From the NCBI GenBank assembly GCA_003245835.1, contig QKCC01000213.1:1-52077 (forward strand): a stretch of 52,077 nt of DNA, given 5' to 3'. Below the pieces are notes generated by a model, which did no database searches, was not told the DNA's origin, and worked only from the letters and a program-made list of their open reading frames with translations. The DNA comes from Spirochaetales bacterium (GTDB lineage Bacteria > Spirochaetota > Spirochaetia > UBA9216). The position numbers and the translations under genes are program-made. Positions 17,627-26,046 of the stretch are shown piece by piece. The first letter of the stretch is position 1, and each line of letters opens with the position of its first letter.

Positions 17627-18388
17627 TTACTTGTTTCTAAAATAATCTACACCGTTCTTTATTATATCAAGTCCGAATCCGCGGTCAATATTTTTCCTCG
17701 TCCAGAGCGGGTGATTTTCCGGGTGAATAAAGGCTTCCGGATGAGGCATAAGTCCGAGGATCCTGCCGGTTTTATCGGTAATCCCGGCAATATCTTCGAC
17801 AGAGCCGTTTGGATTCCAGCCGGAGTATTTAAGGACGTCCAGGTTGTTTTCAGTAATATAGCTGAGTACATCCGGACTGTCGGTTATAAATCGGCCCTCG
17901 CCGTGGCGGATTGGAAGCTCGATTGATTCGATTCCCTTAAGCCAGACGCAGGATGAGCCGGGATTAACATCCATCTTCACCCAGTTGTCGATAAATTTTC
18001 CGCTTTCGTTATGAACAAGGGTTACTTCAGGATTCCAGTCGCCGCCGATGTTCGGAAGGACGCCCATCTTTACAAGCACCTGGAAGCCGTTGCAGATTCC
18101 TATAATCAGCTTCCCGTCGTCGACAAAGCGCTGAACCTCCGCTTTCAGGCTCTTCTTGAACATATGCGCGAAGACAAGTCCCGAACCGAGGTGATCTCCG
18201 AACGAAAAGCCTCCGGGAAAACCGAGAATATGAAAATCTTTCAGGTGTTCGGGGTTTGCTATCAGATCGTTTATATGCAGAAGTTCCGCCTCCGACCCCG
18301 ACAATCTGAATGCGTCCGCGAGGTCCTTGTCGGAATTAATGCCGAAGCCTGTTATTATACAGGTTTTTACTGTCATTTTTTCTCCCAT
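17627..18388 (-). CDS. purQ: Phosphoribosylformylglycinamidine synthase, glutaminase subunit
   Basis: Class I glutamine amidotransferase that supplies ammonia to PurL in step 4 of purine synthesis. Around 250 aa, with the nucleophile cysteine in GICNGFQVLVKMG, the oxyanion glycines in GFPGGFSFGDHLGSG, and the catalytic His/Glu in MPHPEAFIHPENH. The ATG at 18376 (MTVKTCIITG) is an alternative start. It begins nine bases after the purL stop. The N-terminal body resembles the glutaminase part of single-chain FGAM synthases more than short Bacillus-type PurQ. Confidence 0.93.
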   Translation of the reverse strand: MGEKMTVKTCIITGFGINSDKDLADAFRLSGSEAELLHINDLIANPEHLKDFHILGFPGGFSFGDHLGSGLVFAHMFKKSLKAEVQRFVDDGKLIIGICNGFQVLVKMGVLPNIGGDWNPEVTLVHNESGKFIDNWVKMDVNPGSSCVWLKGIESIELPIRHGEGRFITDSPDVLSYITENNLDVLKYSGWNPNGSVEDIAGITDKTGRILGLMPHPEAFIHPENHPLWTRKNIDRGFGLDIIKNGVDYFRNK

Positions 18389-18397
18389 TCCTGACTC

Positions 18398-21300
18398 CTA
18401 TTTGAAGCTCTTCCACGCATTTTCAATGCTGTCTAGGCCGGTATCTATGCAGACTGAGCCGTTTCTGGTGAACTGAAGTCTGTTTCCGCTGTCGTTTATT
18501 TTTCCGCTGACCCTACCGGCTTTTGCCGTTGCGGTGCCCTTCATGATGCTTTCGAACCGTTCCCTGTTCTCCGCAGAAACGCTGGCTATAAACCGTGAAG
18601 GTGTTTCACAGAAGAGCATCCTCGCTGTTTCGTAGCCTTCAGAATCAGCAGGAACCGCATCAAGATTGATTTCGGCTCCGAGCCTGCCGCCGAGCGCAGA
18701 TTCTGCAGCAGCAACCGCAAGTCCTCCGTCGGAAAGGTCGTGGCATGATTCAACAAGCCCTTCCTTCATCGCCTGATGAAGTTTCCGGTAAAGCGGAAGG
18801 GCTTCAGCAGTTTTGACTGAAGGACAGTTTCCAAGGTGAAAATCTATACCTGCAGATGAACTGCCGGAGAGAATTTTTTCGAGAAAGCTTCCGCCGAGTT
18901 CTCCGCGTGTTTCACCGAGTATGTAGATAAGATCTCCGGTGTTCTTAAAATCGGACGTCACGGATTTGGTCACGTCCTCGATAATTCCCATCTGCGAGAT
19001 AAGCAGCGTCGGGCGTACCGGGATCTTCTTTCCGCCGATCTTTGATTCGTTTTTCATTGAATCCTTGCCGGAGATCAGCGGCATTCCGTATGCGACGCAG
19101 GCATCTTTCAGGCCCTTGCAGGCACGTACAAGCTGGGCCATTCTGTATTCGCCGTCGGGGTTGTCGGAGCTCTGAACCGGGTCCGGCCAGCAGAAGTTGT
19201 CGAGCGCTGAGGTATATTCCGGATCTCCGCCTATAGCAATATGGGCTCTGTAGGCCTCGTCGACGCCGCACATCGCCATATCGTAGGCGTCGGCGTCTCC
19301 CACCCTCGGACAGACGCCATGGGTTACTGTAACGCCCCGAAGAGAATTTCTAACGGGTCTTAACACGGCCCCGTCAGATGGCGCGTCATGCTTTTCACCG
19401 ATGAATGGCTTCATAACCGACTGGGCAAGGACCTCATGGTCATACTGTCTTATGAGGTCTTCCTTTGATGCAATGTTCGGTTCAGCAAGAAGTTTAAGAA
19501 GCAGTCCGGTATTGATATCGGTCCTGGCCGATGCAGCCTCGCCTTCGAGAGGAACGATGCCTGTTCTGGCCTTTTTCCATTCGGCTTTGAGGTTCATTTT
19601 CGGAAGACCGTCATGCAGGAAGGTAAGTTCTATCAGGCCGACAACTTTGTCGCCGTAGCGCAGGTCGATGTAGCCGTCGTCGGTAAACTCGCCGATCTCT
19701 ACCGCTTCAACACCGCGCGCAGCGGCAAGTTTTATAAACTCGTCGAGCGTTTCTTCCGGTACGGCAAGGCTCATCCGTTCCTGGCTCTCAGAAACGAGAA
19801 TTTCCCAGGGGGCGAGACCGGCGTACTTCAGCGGGCATTTATCAAGATCGATCCTGATTCCGTTGCTGAATTCAGCCATCTCGCCGAGGGAAGATGACAG
19901 CCCGCCGGCGCCGTTGTCTGTCAGCCCCTGATAGAGTCTGCGGTCCCTGGCCTCAATCAGAAAATCGCTGAGTTTTTTCTGGGTAATCGGGTCGCCTATC
20001 TGTACGGCGGATGTCGGTGATTCTTCATCCAGCGCAAGCGACGAGAAAGTTGCCCCGTGAATGCCGTCCTTGCCGATTCTTCCGCCGAGCATGACTGCTT
20101 TGTGGCCCGGGTTGATGTGTTTAATCCAGGAGCCTTCTCCGGCTATTTCGGCCGGCAGTATTCCGCCGGTTCCGCAGAACACAAGCGGCTTTCCGGTGTA
20201 GCTCTCGTCAAACAGAAAGCCTCCGCCGACTACTGGAATACCGGACTGGTTTCCGCCGTCGACTATTCCGCGGTGTACGCCTTCCATTATCTGCCTCGGG
20301 TGAAGCAGTCCCCCGGGAATCTGATCATCGGAGGCATTGACATCGCCGAAGCACAGGTAGTTTGTATTGAAAATCGGCTTGGCGCCCTTTCCTGTTCCCA
20401 GAATATCGCGGTTGACGCCGACAATTCCTGTAATTGCGCCGCCGTATGGGTCAAGGGCCGAGGGAGAGTTATGTGTTTCGACCTTGAAACAGATAAGGTA
20501 ATCCTCATCAAACACAATTACACCGGAGTCGTCATGGAAAACGGAGCGGAGATAATTCTTTGTTTTGGAGATTTCATCTGTTGTATCGCGGACATATTCC
20601 TTGAAAAGCGATTTGATCTGTTCGGTTGTCCCGGCATCAAGGTCCGTATATTCAACGGCGGCATTGAGAATCTTATGTTTGCAGTGTTCCGACCAGGTCT
20701 GCGCAATCATTTCAATTTCGACATCAGTTGCCTCTGCCCCGACCCCGCGGGCGATTCTCATTGCTGAGGTTTCGCTTCCTGCAAAATAGTCCTTAACCGC
20801 CGTCATTTCGGGGAGGGTAAGAGCGAGCAGCCGCCGCCTGGAAAATTGCAGGAGCTCTTCATCGCTCATTGCGGAAATATCGAAACGCTCAATTTCAATG
20901 CTGCTTTCAGCTACCACGGAAGGGTAAATTTCCGGAAACCGTTTTCCCGCTTCCCATTCACCGGCGGTGATCACTTCAGCCTGTTCAATCAGCGGGTTGT
21001 AAAGATGTTTTTTCAGACTGATCATTTCGGCATCGGACAGTTCGCCGCAGTCAATCATAAGCTGGCGTGCCGTCTGAACGATAACTTCCCTCGGAAGCGC
21101 AGTACCCGAAGCAAGGCTGATTGCGCTTCGGGCTGTTATTGCGGTCGGGTTGGTTACGCCGGTTTTATAACCGATTTCGAAGAGGTAACGCCAGCTTCCT
21201 TTTCTTTCCTCAGCTGCAGGAACTTCAAACGCGGCCTTCTGTGCGACAGGATCCGAAAAAATCTCCGCCGCGGTTTTCTGATCAAGCCCGCTGAAATCAG

Positions 21301-21424
21301 TTATGTATATATCCGCAATAGAGATATTCTCTATTGATGCGGAAACGGATGTTCTTAGACTGTCGACAATTTTGTGTGATCTGCCGTCGAGTCCGGGGTC
21401 CTTGAAAAATACTTCCATTCTCAT
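18398..21424 (-). CDS. purL: Phosphoribosylformylglycinamidine synthase, synthetase subunit (long form without glutaminase)
   Basis: ATP-dependent conversion of FGAR to FGAM. The length of 1008 aa falls between the ~740-aa small PurL and the ~1300-aa fused enzyme. An N-terminal PurS-like region and linker (residues 1-~220) precede the two AIRS-like catalytic halves, but the glutaminase is encoded separately by purQ. Motifs: AQTWSEHCKHK (near 250), KVETHNSPSALDPYGGA (ATP/metal site), SGKDSMKNES and SCHDLSDGGLAVAAAE. No separate purS is needed. Two in-frame ATGs lie at the start (MRM). Confidence 0.95.
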   Translation of the reverse strand: MRMEVFFKDPGLDGRSHKIVDSLRTSVSASIENISIADIYITDFSGLDQKTAAEIFSDPVAQKAAFEVPAAEERKGSWRYLFEIGYKTGVTNPTAITARSAISLASGTALPREVIVQTARQLMIDCGELSDAEMISLKKHLYNPLIEQAEVITAGEWEAGKRFPEIYPSVVAESSIEIERFDISAMSDEELLQFSRRRLLALTLPEMTAVKDYFAGSETSAMRIARGVGAEATDVEIEMIAQTWSEHCKHKILNAAVEYTDLDAGTTEQIKSLFKEYVRDTTDEISKTKNYLRSVFHDDSGVIVFDEDYLICFKVETHNSPSALDPYGGAITGIVGVNRDILGTGKGAKPIFNTNYLCFGDVNASDDQIPGGLLHPRQIMEGVHRGIVDGGNQSGIPVVGGGFLFDESYTGKPLVFCGTGGILPAEIAGEGSWIKHINPGHKAVMLGGRIGKDGIHGATFSSLALDEESPTSAVQIGDPITQKKLSDFLIEARDRRLYQGLTDNGAGGLSSSLGEMAEFSNGIRIDLDKCPLKYAGLAPWEILVSESQERMSLAVPEETLDEFIKLAAARGVEAVEIGEFTDDGYIDLRYGDKVVGLIELTFLHDGLPKMNLKAEWKKARTGIVPLEGEAASARTDINTGLLLKLLAEPNIASKEDLIRQYDHEVLAQSVMKPFIGEKHDAPSDGAVLRPVRNSLRGVTVTHGVCPRVGDADAYDMAMCGVDEAYRAHIAIGGDPEYTSALDNFCWPDPVQSSDNPDGEYRMAQLVRACKGLKDACVAYGMPLISGKDSMKNESKIGGKKIPVRPTLLISQMGIIEDVTKSVTSDFKNTGDLIYILGETRGELGGSFLEKILSGSSSAGIDFHLGNCPSVKTAEALPLYRKLHQAMKEGLVESCHDLSDGGLAVAAAESALGGRLGAEINLDAVPADSEGYETARMLFCETPSRFIASVSAENRERFESIMKGTATAKAGRVSGKINDSGNRLQFTRNGSVCIDTGLDSIENAWKSFK

Positions 21425-21499
21425 AATTGTGAGAATATCCTACAGAAAATACCCGATATTTTCAATGAGGCACGGGATAAGATAGAATATGTTCTCTGC

Positions 21500-21528
21500 G
21501 CTATAACCCTAAAGTTATGTTTAATCAA
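21500..21528 (-). promoter_or_regulatory. Probable promoter of purL-purQ
   Basis: On the minus strand TTGATT and TATAGC are spaced by 17 bases, leaving a leader of about 70 bases before purL. I see no purine-riboswitch core in the leader. The intergenic region also holds a short dyad ATAAC-cctaaa-GTTAT that overlaps the -10 side. Confidence 0.5.
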
Positions 21529-21598
21529 TAATTAAGCGGACAGGCATATAGACTAACAGGTGAATTTTATTTAAGGTGGTATAAGTGGTTATAATGTA

Positions 21599-22063
21599 AT
21601 GCAGTATTTTCAAGACGGGTCGGTTGTCTGTGATCTGGAGGCTGTTGAAAAATATTCGGCGATCCATGAACTTCTTTCAAAAGCACCTGTGTTTAAACAG
21701 ATAGATAATCTTTCCGCCTTTGAGCAGGTTGTGATTGAACGGGAGAAGAAGCTTTCCACCGGTCTCGGTCACGGCGTAGCCTTCGCCCACGGGAAAACTG
21801 ACGCGGTAAATTCAATGTATATTGCTTTGGGAATTTCCAGACAGGGCATTGAGTATAAAGCTCTTGATAATAAACCGGTTCACCTTCTGTTTATTGTCGC
21901 AAACCCGGTGGATGGGCATATAGAGTATCTGAGCCTTATTTCCGGTTTAAGCAGGATTCTAAGAGACGATATTTTCAGGGAAAAGATACTTGCAATGACC
22001 GATGTGAAAAAAATAGAATTCGAATTCCGTCAGGCCCTTGAGAGGCTTGAAGTTAAGTGTTAG
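21599..22063 (+). CDS. Stand-alone PTS EIIA domain protein (fructose/nitrogen type)
   Basis: A 154-aa phosphocarrier of the PTS EIIA type-2 fold. The acceptor histidine lies in GHGVAFAHGKTDAV (near residue 62), and the helical C-terminal part (LISGLSRILRDD) is complete. No EIIB/EIIC is adjacent, so a regulatory role like PtsN is likely; HPr and HPr kinase are encoded further along the window. The start is odd: the only in-frame ATG lacks a Shine-Dalgarno sequence at normal spacing. An AAGGTGG lies about 19 bases upstream, and a TATAAT-like box is almost at the ATG. Confidence 0.85.
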   Translation: MQYFQDGSVVCDLEAVEKYSAIHELLSKAPVFKQIDNLSAFEQVVIEREKKLSTGLGHGVAFAHGKTDAVNSMYIALGISRQGIEYKALDNKPVHLLFIVANPVDGHIEYLSLISGLSRILRDDIFREKILAMTDVKKIEFEFRQALERLEVKC

Positions 22064-22064
22064 C

Positions 22065-22090
22065 AAGGCCCTTTCGGGGCTCTTTTTTTT
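22065..22090 (+). terminator. Weak intrinsic terminator after the EIIA gene
   Basis: GCCC-tttcg-GGGC hairpin with a G-T closing pair, directly followed by a run of eight or more T. It begins right after the stop codon. The stem is short. Confidence 0.55.
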
Positions 22091-22121
22091 TCTGCTGCTT
22101 TGATTTTTAAGCATTAAAAAA

Positions 22122-22149
22122 GGCTTTTCCCTTATCCGCGGGAAAAGCC
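22122..22149 (-). terminator. Intrinsic terminator after the diaminopimelate-decarboxylase gene
   Basis: A perfect ten-base stem (GGCTTTTCCC/GGGAAAAGCC) with an eight-base loop; reading leftward it is followed by a T run. It ends the leftward gene that stops at 22174 and faces the EIIA terminator. Confidence 0.85.
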
Positions 22150-22173
22150 CTACTGATCCGTGTTTTAAAAGTT

Positions 22174-23430
22174 TTACCTGAGGCCCGGGTAATCGAGAGT
22201 TGCGAAATAATCCGCCGGGGTTTCTGCCCGTCTAATCTGTACGACTGAGCCGTCTTCTTTCAGCAGAAGCTCGGCGCTCCTTAGTTTCCCGTTATAGTTG
22301 AAACCCATGGCATATCCATGTGCGCCGGTATCGTGAAAAACGAGCACGTCGCCTGGCTCAATTTCCGGTAAATCCCTTCCGATAGCGAATTTGTCGTTGT
22401 TTTCGCAGAGTGAACCGGTTACATCAACAGGCCGGGCCAGGGGCGCGTTCTCTTTTCCCATTACTGTTATATGATGATAGGCGCCGTAAAGTGCAGGCCG
22501 CATAAGGTTTGCCATCGAGGCATCCATACCGATGAAGGTTTTGTAGGTTTCCTTCTTGTGAAGGACCTTCGAAACCAGGTAGCCGTAGGGCCCCATAATC
22601 ATTCGTCCGGATTCCATTACAATTCTAAGGTCCGGCAGCCCTGCGCCTTTTATTTTCTCGTCATAAAGCTTTTTGATTCCCGCTGAAACCTTCTCAAGAT
22701 CAACCGGTTTTTGTTCTGGTTTGTAGGGTATGCCGATTCCGCCGCCGAGGTTTACGAAATCAAAGGTTATCCCGAGTTCTGTACTTAGTTCGGCTACCAG
22801 GCTGAAAAGGATATCGGCTGTTTCGACAAAATATTCCCAGTTGAGTTCGTTCGATGCAACCATCGTGTGCAGGCCGAAGTGTTTTACACCTTTGTCGCGC
22901 ATGCGCCGGTATCCGTCGAAAAGCTGTTCCCTGGTAAAACCGTATTTCGCATCCTCAGGTTTGCCTATAATAACATTGCCTTCTTTGAGCGGGCCCGGGT
23001 TGTACCTGAAGCAGATTCCTTCGGGTATTCCTGCATTTTTTTCCAGGTAGTCTATGTGACTGATGTCGTCAAGGTTGATTATGACATCCATCTGCTTCGC
23101 CTTGATGTATTCATCAGCCGGAGTATCGTTCGACGAAAAGAAGATCTCCTTGCCTTTCAGTCCGGTTGCTTCGGCAAGAAGCAGTTCGGGCAGCGATGAA
23201 CAATCGGCGCCCATTCCTTCTTTATTGAGGATGTCCATAATATAGGGGTTCGGGCATGCTTTTACGGCGAAGAAGTTCATAAATCCGCCGGGGACCCATT
23301 CGAACAGTTTGTACAGCTGTTTCGCGTTTTCTTTTATGGCTTTTTCGTCATATATGTGAAACGGGGTCGGGTATTTCCTGATAATCTCGTCGAGTTTCTC
23401 TTTGGTAAACGGAACTGTTTTACTGCTCAT
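22174..23430 (-). CDS. lysA: Diaminopimelate decarboxylase-type PLP enzyme
   Basis: Fold-type III PLP decarboxylase, about 418 aa; most likely converts meso-diaminopimelate to lysine. Visible: the PLP lysine in FFAVKACPN (near residue 48), the glycine-rich phosphate loop LGGGIGIPY, and the C-terminal cysteine/aspartate substrate site in GSLCENNDKFA followed by DTGAHGYAMGFNYNG. The start at 23430 is preceded by AGGAG; the track start at 23475 adds 15 atypical residues. Related families act on ornithine, arginine or carboxynorspermidine, so lysA is the best but not the only reading. Confidence 0.82.
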   Translation of the reverse strand: MSSKTVPFTKEKLDEIIRKYPTPFHIYDEKAIKENAKQLYKLFEWVPGGFMNFFAVKACPNPYIMDILNKEGMGADCSSLPELLLAEATGLKGKEIFFSSNDTPADEYIKAKQMDVIINLDDISHIDYLEKNAGIPEGICFRYNPGPLKEGNVIIGKPEDAKYGFTREQLFDGYRRMRDKGVKHFGLHTMVASNELNWEYFVETADILFSLVAELSTELGITFDFVNLGGGIGIPYKPEQKPVDLEKVSAGIKKLYDEKIKGAGLPDLRIVMESGRMIMGPYGYLVSKVLHKKETYKTFIGMDASMANLMRPALYGAYHHITVMGKENAPLARPVDVTGSLCENNDKFAIGRDLPEIEPGDVLVFHDTGAHGYAMGFNYNGKLRSAELLLKEDGSVVQIRRAETPADYFATLDYPGLR

Positions 23431-23569
23431 TTTTTTCTCCTGTTCATTTTTGCCGATTTGGTTGCCGGCTGACAAGTGTCACTTTATTTCAGGCGCTGCT
23501 TTAGATCAAGACCCATATTCTGTTCTTTTTGGGACTTTCTGTCTACGATATTAGTTGTAAATATGTTTA

Positions 23570-23588
23570 TTATGTTAGCCTAACCATG
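23570..23588. promoter_or_regulatory. DtxR/IdeR-like operator candidate
   Basis: TTATGTTAGCCTAACCATG agrees with the DtxR/IdeR consensus at about 15 of 19 positions, with a perfect GTTAGCCTAACC core. It lies in the 244-base spacer between the leftward lysA-type gene and hisA. A metal-dependent repressor site is inferred; neither neighbour is an obvious iron or manganese gene. Confidence 0.4.
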
Positions 23589-23674
23589 TCTTTTATTCAA
23601 GATGTTTTTTATAAGTTTACAAATTTTCCGGATTAATAAACCGGCTTGAAGTCATTGGTTTAATGGTTTAATCT

Positions 23675-24427
23675 TTGAAAATGTTAGTTATTCCGGCAAT
23701 TGATTTAATAGGCGGCAGCTGTGTAAGGCTGTACAAGGGTGATTACAGCAAATCGACAGTATATAATAATGACCCGGTCGAGACGGCCAGGATGTTTGAG
23801 GCCGCAGGGGCTGAACGGATTCATATAGTTGATCTTGATGCGGCCCGCGGGGACGGCAACAATCGTCCGGTAATTAAAAAAATCCGCGAATCGGTTTCAT
23901 GTGTCGTCGAAACCGGCGGCGGCATCAGGACTACTGATGATGTAAAAGAGCTAGTGGACTGCGGAATCAACAGGATGATCGCAGGTACAGTTCTCGCGAA
24001 AGAACCCGACCTTGTGGCCGGCTGGATTGCCGCATTCGGAAGGTACTTCATTGCCGGGATCGACGCGCTTGACGGTGAGGTCAAGGTTTCGGGCTGGGAA
24101 AAAGGATCGGGCTTGAGTGATACCGAACTCGCAAAGACATGCGCTGAAATAGGAATTATCAGCATTGTATATACAAATATAGCGAAAGACGGGACTCTGA
24201 GCGGGCCGGATTTGAAGAATACAGTCCGCATTGCACAGGAATCCGGCCTTCCGGTTATCCTTTCAGGCGGAATCAGCTGTGATGAAGATTTCAGATCTGT
24301 CACACTGGATGCTGCGGACAGCGGGATTGCGGGAATAATAACCGGTAAGGCAATATATGAAGGCAGGATCAATCTGGAAAAAGTGATTTCCCTGTACCAG
24401 AAAGGCGGTCAGGAGGCGGAGTGGTAG
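23675..24427 (+). CDS. hisA: Phosphoribosylformimino-AICAR-phosphate isomerase
   Basis: TIM-barrel isomerase of histidine biosynthesis converting ProFAR to PRFAR, about 250 aa. Both catalytic aspartates are in place: PAIDLIGGSCVRL at the N-terminus and TNIAKDGTLSGPD near residue 170; phosphate loops GGGIRTTDDV and LSGGI are also present. The track uses TTG at 23675; ATG at 23681 (MLVIPAID) is an equally good start, and neither has a clear ribosome site. The stop codon TAG abuts the next ATG. Confidence 0.93.
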   Translation: MKMLVIPAIDLIGGSCVRLYKGDYSKSTVYNNDPVETARMFEAAGAERIHIVDLDAARGDGNNRPVIKKIRESVSCVVETGGGIRTTDDVKELVDCGINRMIAGTVLAKEPDLVAGWIAAFGRYFIAGIDALDGEVKVSGWEKGSGLSDTELAKTCAEIGIISIVYTNIAKDGTLSGPDLKNTVRIAQESGLPVILSGGISCDEDFRSVTLDAADSGIAGIITGKAIYEGRINLEKVISLYQKGGQEAEW

Positions 24428-25000
24428 ATGAATAGCAATGTTCTCCCCTATGCGGTGTTATCTGAAAACGGCGGCATTCTTAAGATGCTGCAGACGAATG
24501 AAAAGGGTTACAGGAAAAGTATAGAAAACAACCGGATATGGGCGGTCAATCCGGATACCGACAGGCTTCTGCCGGTGGATGATCTCGGCATCGTTAAGGG
24601 TTTCAGCGAAAAAGACGGCTGGTACGAAGTAACTGTACAGTCAGCCGCCGACCCGGCGTCGGGACTGCAGACTGCAGCGGAGAAACCGGTACCCGGTCCC
24701 GATCCGGCATCTTTAAACCCGGCCGGCAGCGGTTCGGAAATAATCGAAAGACTTTTCGGCGTAATTGAACAGCGGAAGAAAGAGATGCCGGAAGGCTCTT
24801 ATACGACACACCTTTTCAATTCCGGTATGTCGAAGATAAAAAAGAAAACAGGAGAGGAAGCGGTCGAACTGCTTCTTGCCGAGGATCGCAGTGAAATAAT
24901 CTATGAGGCCTCGGATTTAATTTATCATATGCTGGTTTTACTCTCTGCTGCCGATATTAATCCGGAAGAGCTGTTCAGAGAGCTTAAGCGCAGGGAATAA
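24428..25000 (+). CDS. hisE: Phosphoribosyl-ATP pyrophosphatase with a degenerate HisI-like N-terminus
   Basis: The C-terminal ~90 residues are HisE (all-alpha NTP pyrophosphatase fold: LFGVIEQRKKEMPEGSYTTHLF, KKKTGEEAVELLLAE, EASDLIYHMLVLL), which removes pyrophosphate from PR-ATP in histidine synthesis. The first ~75 residues still align in pattern with HisI (LPYAVLSENGGILKMLQTNEKGY) but lack the cysteines and metal-binding aspartates of PR-AMP cyclohydrolase. A Pro/Ala-rich linker joins the parts. It follows hisA with no spacer. HisE activity is likely; HisI activity is unlikely. Confidence 0.85.
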   Translation: MNSNVLPYAVLSENGGILKMLQTNEKGYRKSIENNRIWAVNPDTDRLLPVDDLGIVKGFSEKDGWYEVTVQSAADPASGLQTAAEKPVPGPDPASLNPAGSGSEIIERLFGVIEQRKKEMPEGSYTTHLFNSGMSKIKKKTGEEAVELLLAEDRSEIIYEASDLIYHMLVLLSAADINPEELFRELKRRE

Positions 25001-25017
25001 GGTTATTACCAACAAAT

Positions 25018-25047
25018 TTGCTAATGGTTTGTTAAATCTGTTATAAT
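25018..25047 (+). promoter_or_regulatory. Promoter of the acetyltransferase-phosphatase pair
   Basis: TTGCTA and TATAAT separated by 18 bases, about 29 bases before the ATG at 25076, with a GGAGG ribosome site between. Confidence 0.6.
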
Positions 25048-25075
25048 ATATTTATCATATCCTTGGAGGAATATT

Positions 25076-25528
25076 ATGAGTAGTAAGGTTAAAATCACCC
25101 TTCAGGAAATTACCGAGGATACACTTTCGGATATTATTTCACTGGAAGTAGCTGAGGATCAGCGTCATCTGGTTACCGATAATGCAAAATCGATAGCGCA
25201 GGCTCACTTTTCCAGGTACTCATGGATGAGGGCTATTTACGCCGATAAAACTCCAGTCGGCTATGTTCTTCTTTACCTTGATCCGGACAAACCGCATTAC
25301 GAGATCTGGAGAGTAATGGTAGACAAGGATTTCCAGGGCCGCGGATACGGAAAAGAGGCCATGGAGATGGTTATAGAATTTCTTAACAATCTTCCGGACT
25401 GCGTGGAAATTTACCTGTGTTATGTTCCTGAGAAAGGCAATGCATCGGTATTTTTTAAAAGTCTCGGTTTTGTTGATACCGGGGAATTTCACGGAAATGA
25501 AAAAGAAATGAAACTGGAGCTGCTTTAG
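25076..25528 (+). CDS. GNAT family N-acetyltransferase
   Basis: A 150-aa acetyl-CoA-dependent acetyltransferase resembling spermidine/spermine acetyltransferases (BltD/SpeG group). The acetyl-CoA loop is FQGRGYGKEAMEM near residue 83, preceded by the beta-4 strand YEIWRVMVDKD; C-terminal motif ASVFFKSLGFVDTGE. The substrate cannot be assigned with confidence. GGAGG stands seven bases before the ATG. Its stop codon directly abuts the start of the SixA-like gene. Confidence 0.85.
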   Translation: MSSKVKITLQEITEDTLSDIISLEVAEDQRHLVTDNAKSIAQAHFSRYSWMRAIYADKTPVGYVLLYLDPDKPHYEIWRVMVDKDFQGRGYGKEAMEMVIEFLNNLPDCVEIYLCYVPEKGNASVFFKSLGFVDTGEFHGNEKEMKLELL

Positions 25529-26011
25529 ATGAAGTATCTCACCCTTGTGAGACATGCTTCCGCGGTGCATGATTCATCATACCGTGATATTGAACGTCCG
25601 TTGCGGGAGAAGGGCCTCGGCAAGGTGAAATTTATTGCCGAACAATGTAATGAAAGAGGATACCGGCCCGACCTTCTGGTTTCCAGCCCCGCGGCCAGGG
25701 CATTTGAAACAGCTGCGCTATACGCCGAGGAATCCGGCTGCGGAATTACCCGGGATTCAATTCTTCTGGACGAAAACCTGTACATGCCATCACCCGGCGA
25801 CATCCTCGACTGTGCGAGGGGCCTGGACAATGCATTCTCGGATGTTTTTATTTTCTCACATAATAACGGAATCAGCTGGGCCGCCCAGGAATTCTGCGGC
25901 GACAGGAGCATTCTGATGCCCACGGGATCGGTTGTCAGGATTCAGTTTAATATAGACTTATGGAGAGACGTAATCTTCGGACAGGGCCGAAAGGTCGACT
26001 TCCTCCCCTGA
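25529..26011 (+). CDS. sixA: Phosphohistidine phosphatase SixA-like
   Basis: A 160-aa histidine-phosphatase-superfamily protein lacking the larger domains of phosphoglycerate mutases. Motifs: the nucleophile LVRHASAVH at the N-terminus, SSPAARAFETA near residue 53 and the second histidine in FSHNNGIS near 110. SixA removes phosphate from phosphohistidine proteins; with HPr and two EIIA proteins in the window, a PTS-related substrate is conceivable but not shown. Zero-base spacing to the acetyltransferase gene. Confidence 0.85.
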   Translation: MKYLTLVRHASAVHDSSYRDIERPLREKGLGKVKFIAEQCNERGYRPDLLVSSPAARAFETAALYAEESGCGITRDSILLDENLYMPSPGDILDCARGLDNAFSDVFIFSHNNGISWAAQEFCGDRSILMPTGSVVRIQFNIDLWRDVIFGQGRKVDFLP

Positions 26012-26046
26012 CCTGACTGCGGCAGGCAAAAACAATCCCTAAATTA

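Noticed and set aside
20057-20767. 236-aa rightward ORF inside purL
   Set aside because: Antisense shadow of a certain gene; no independent features.
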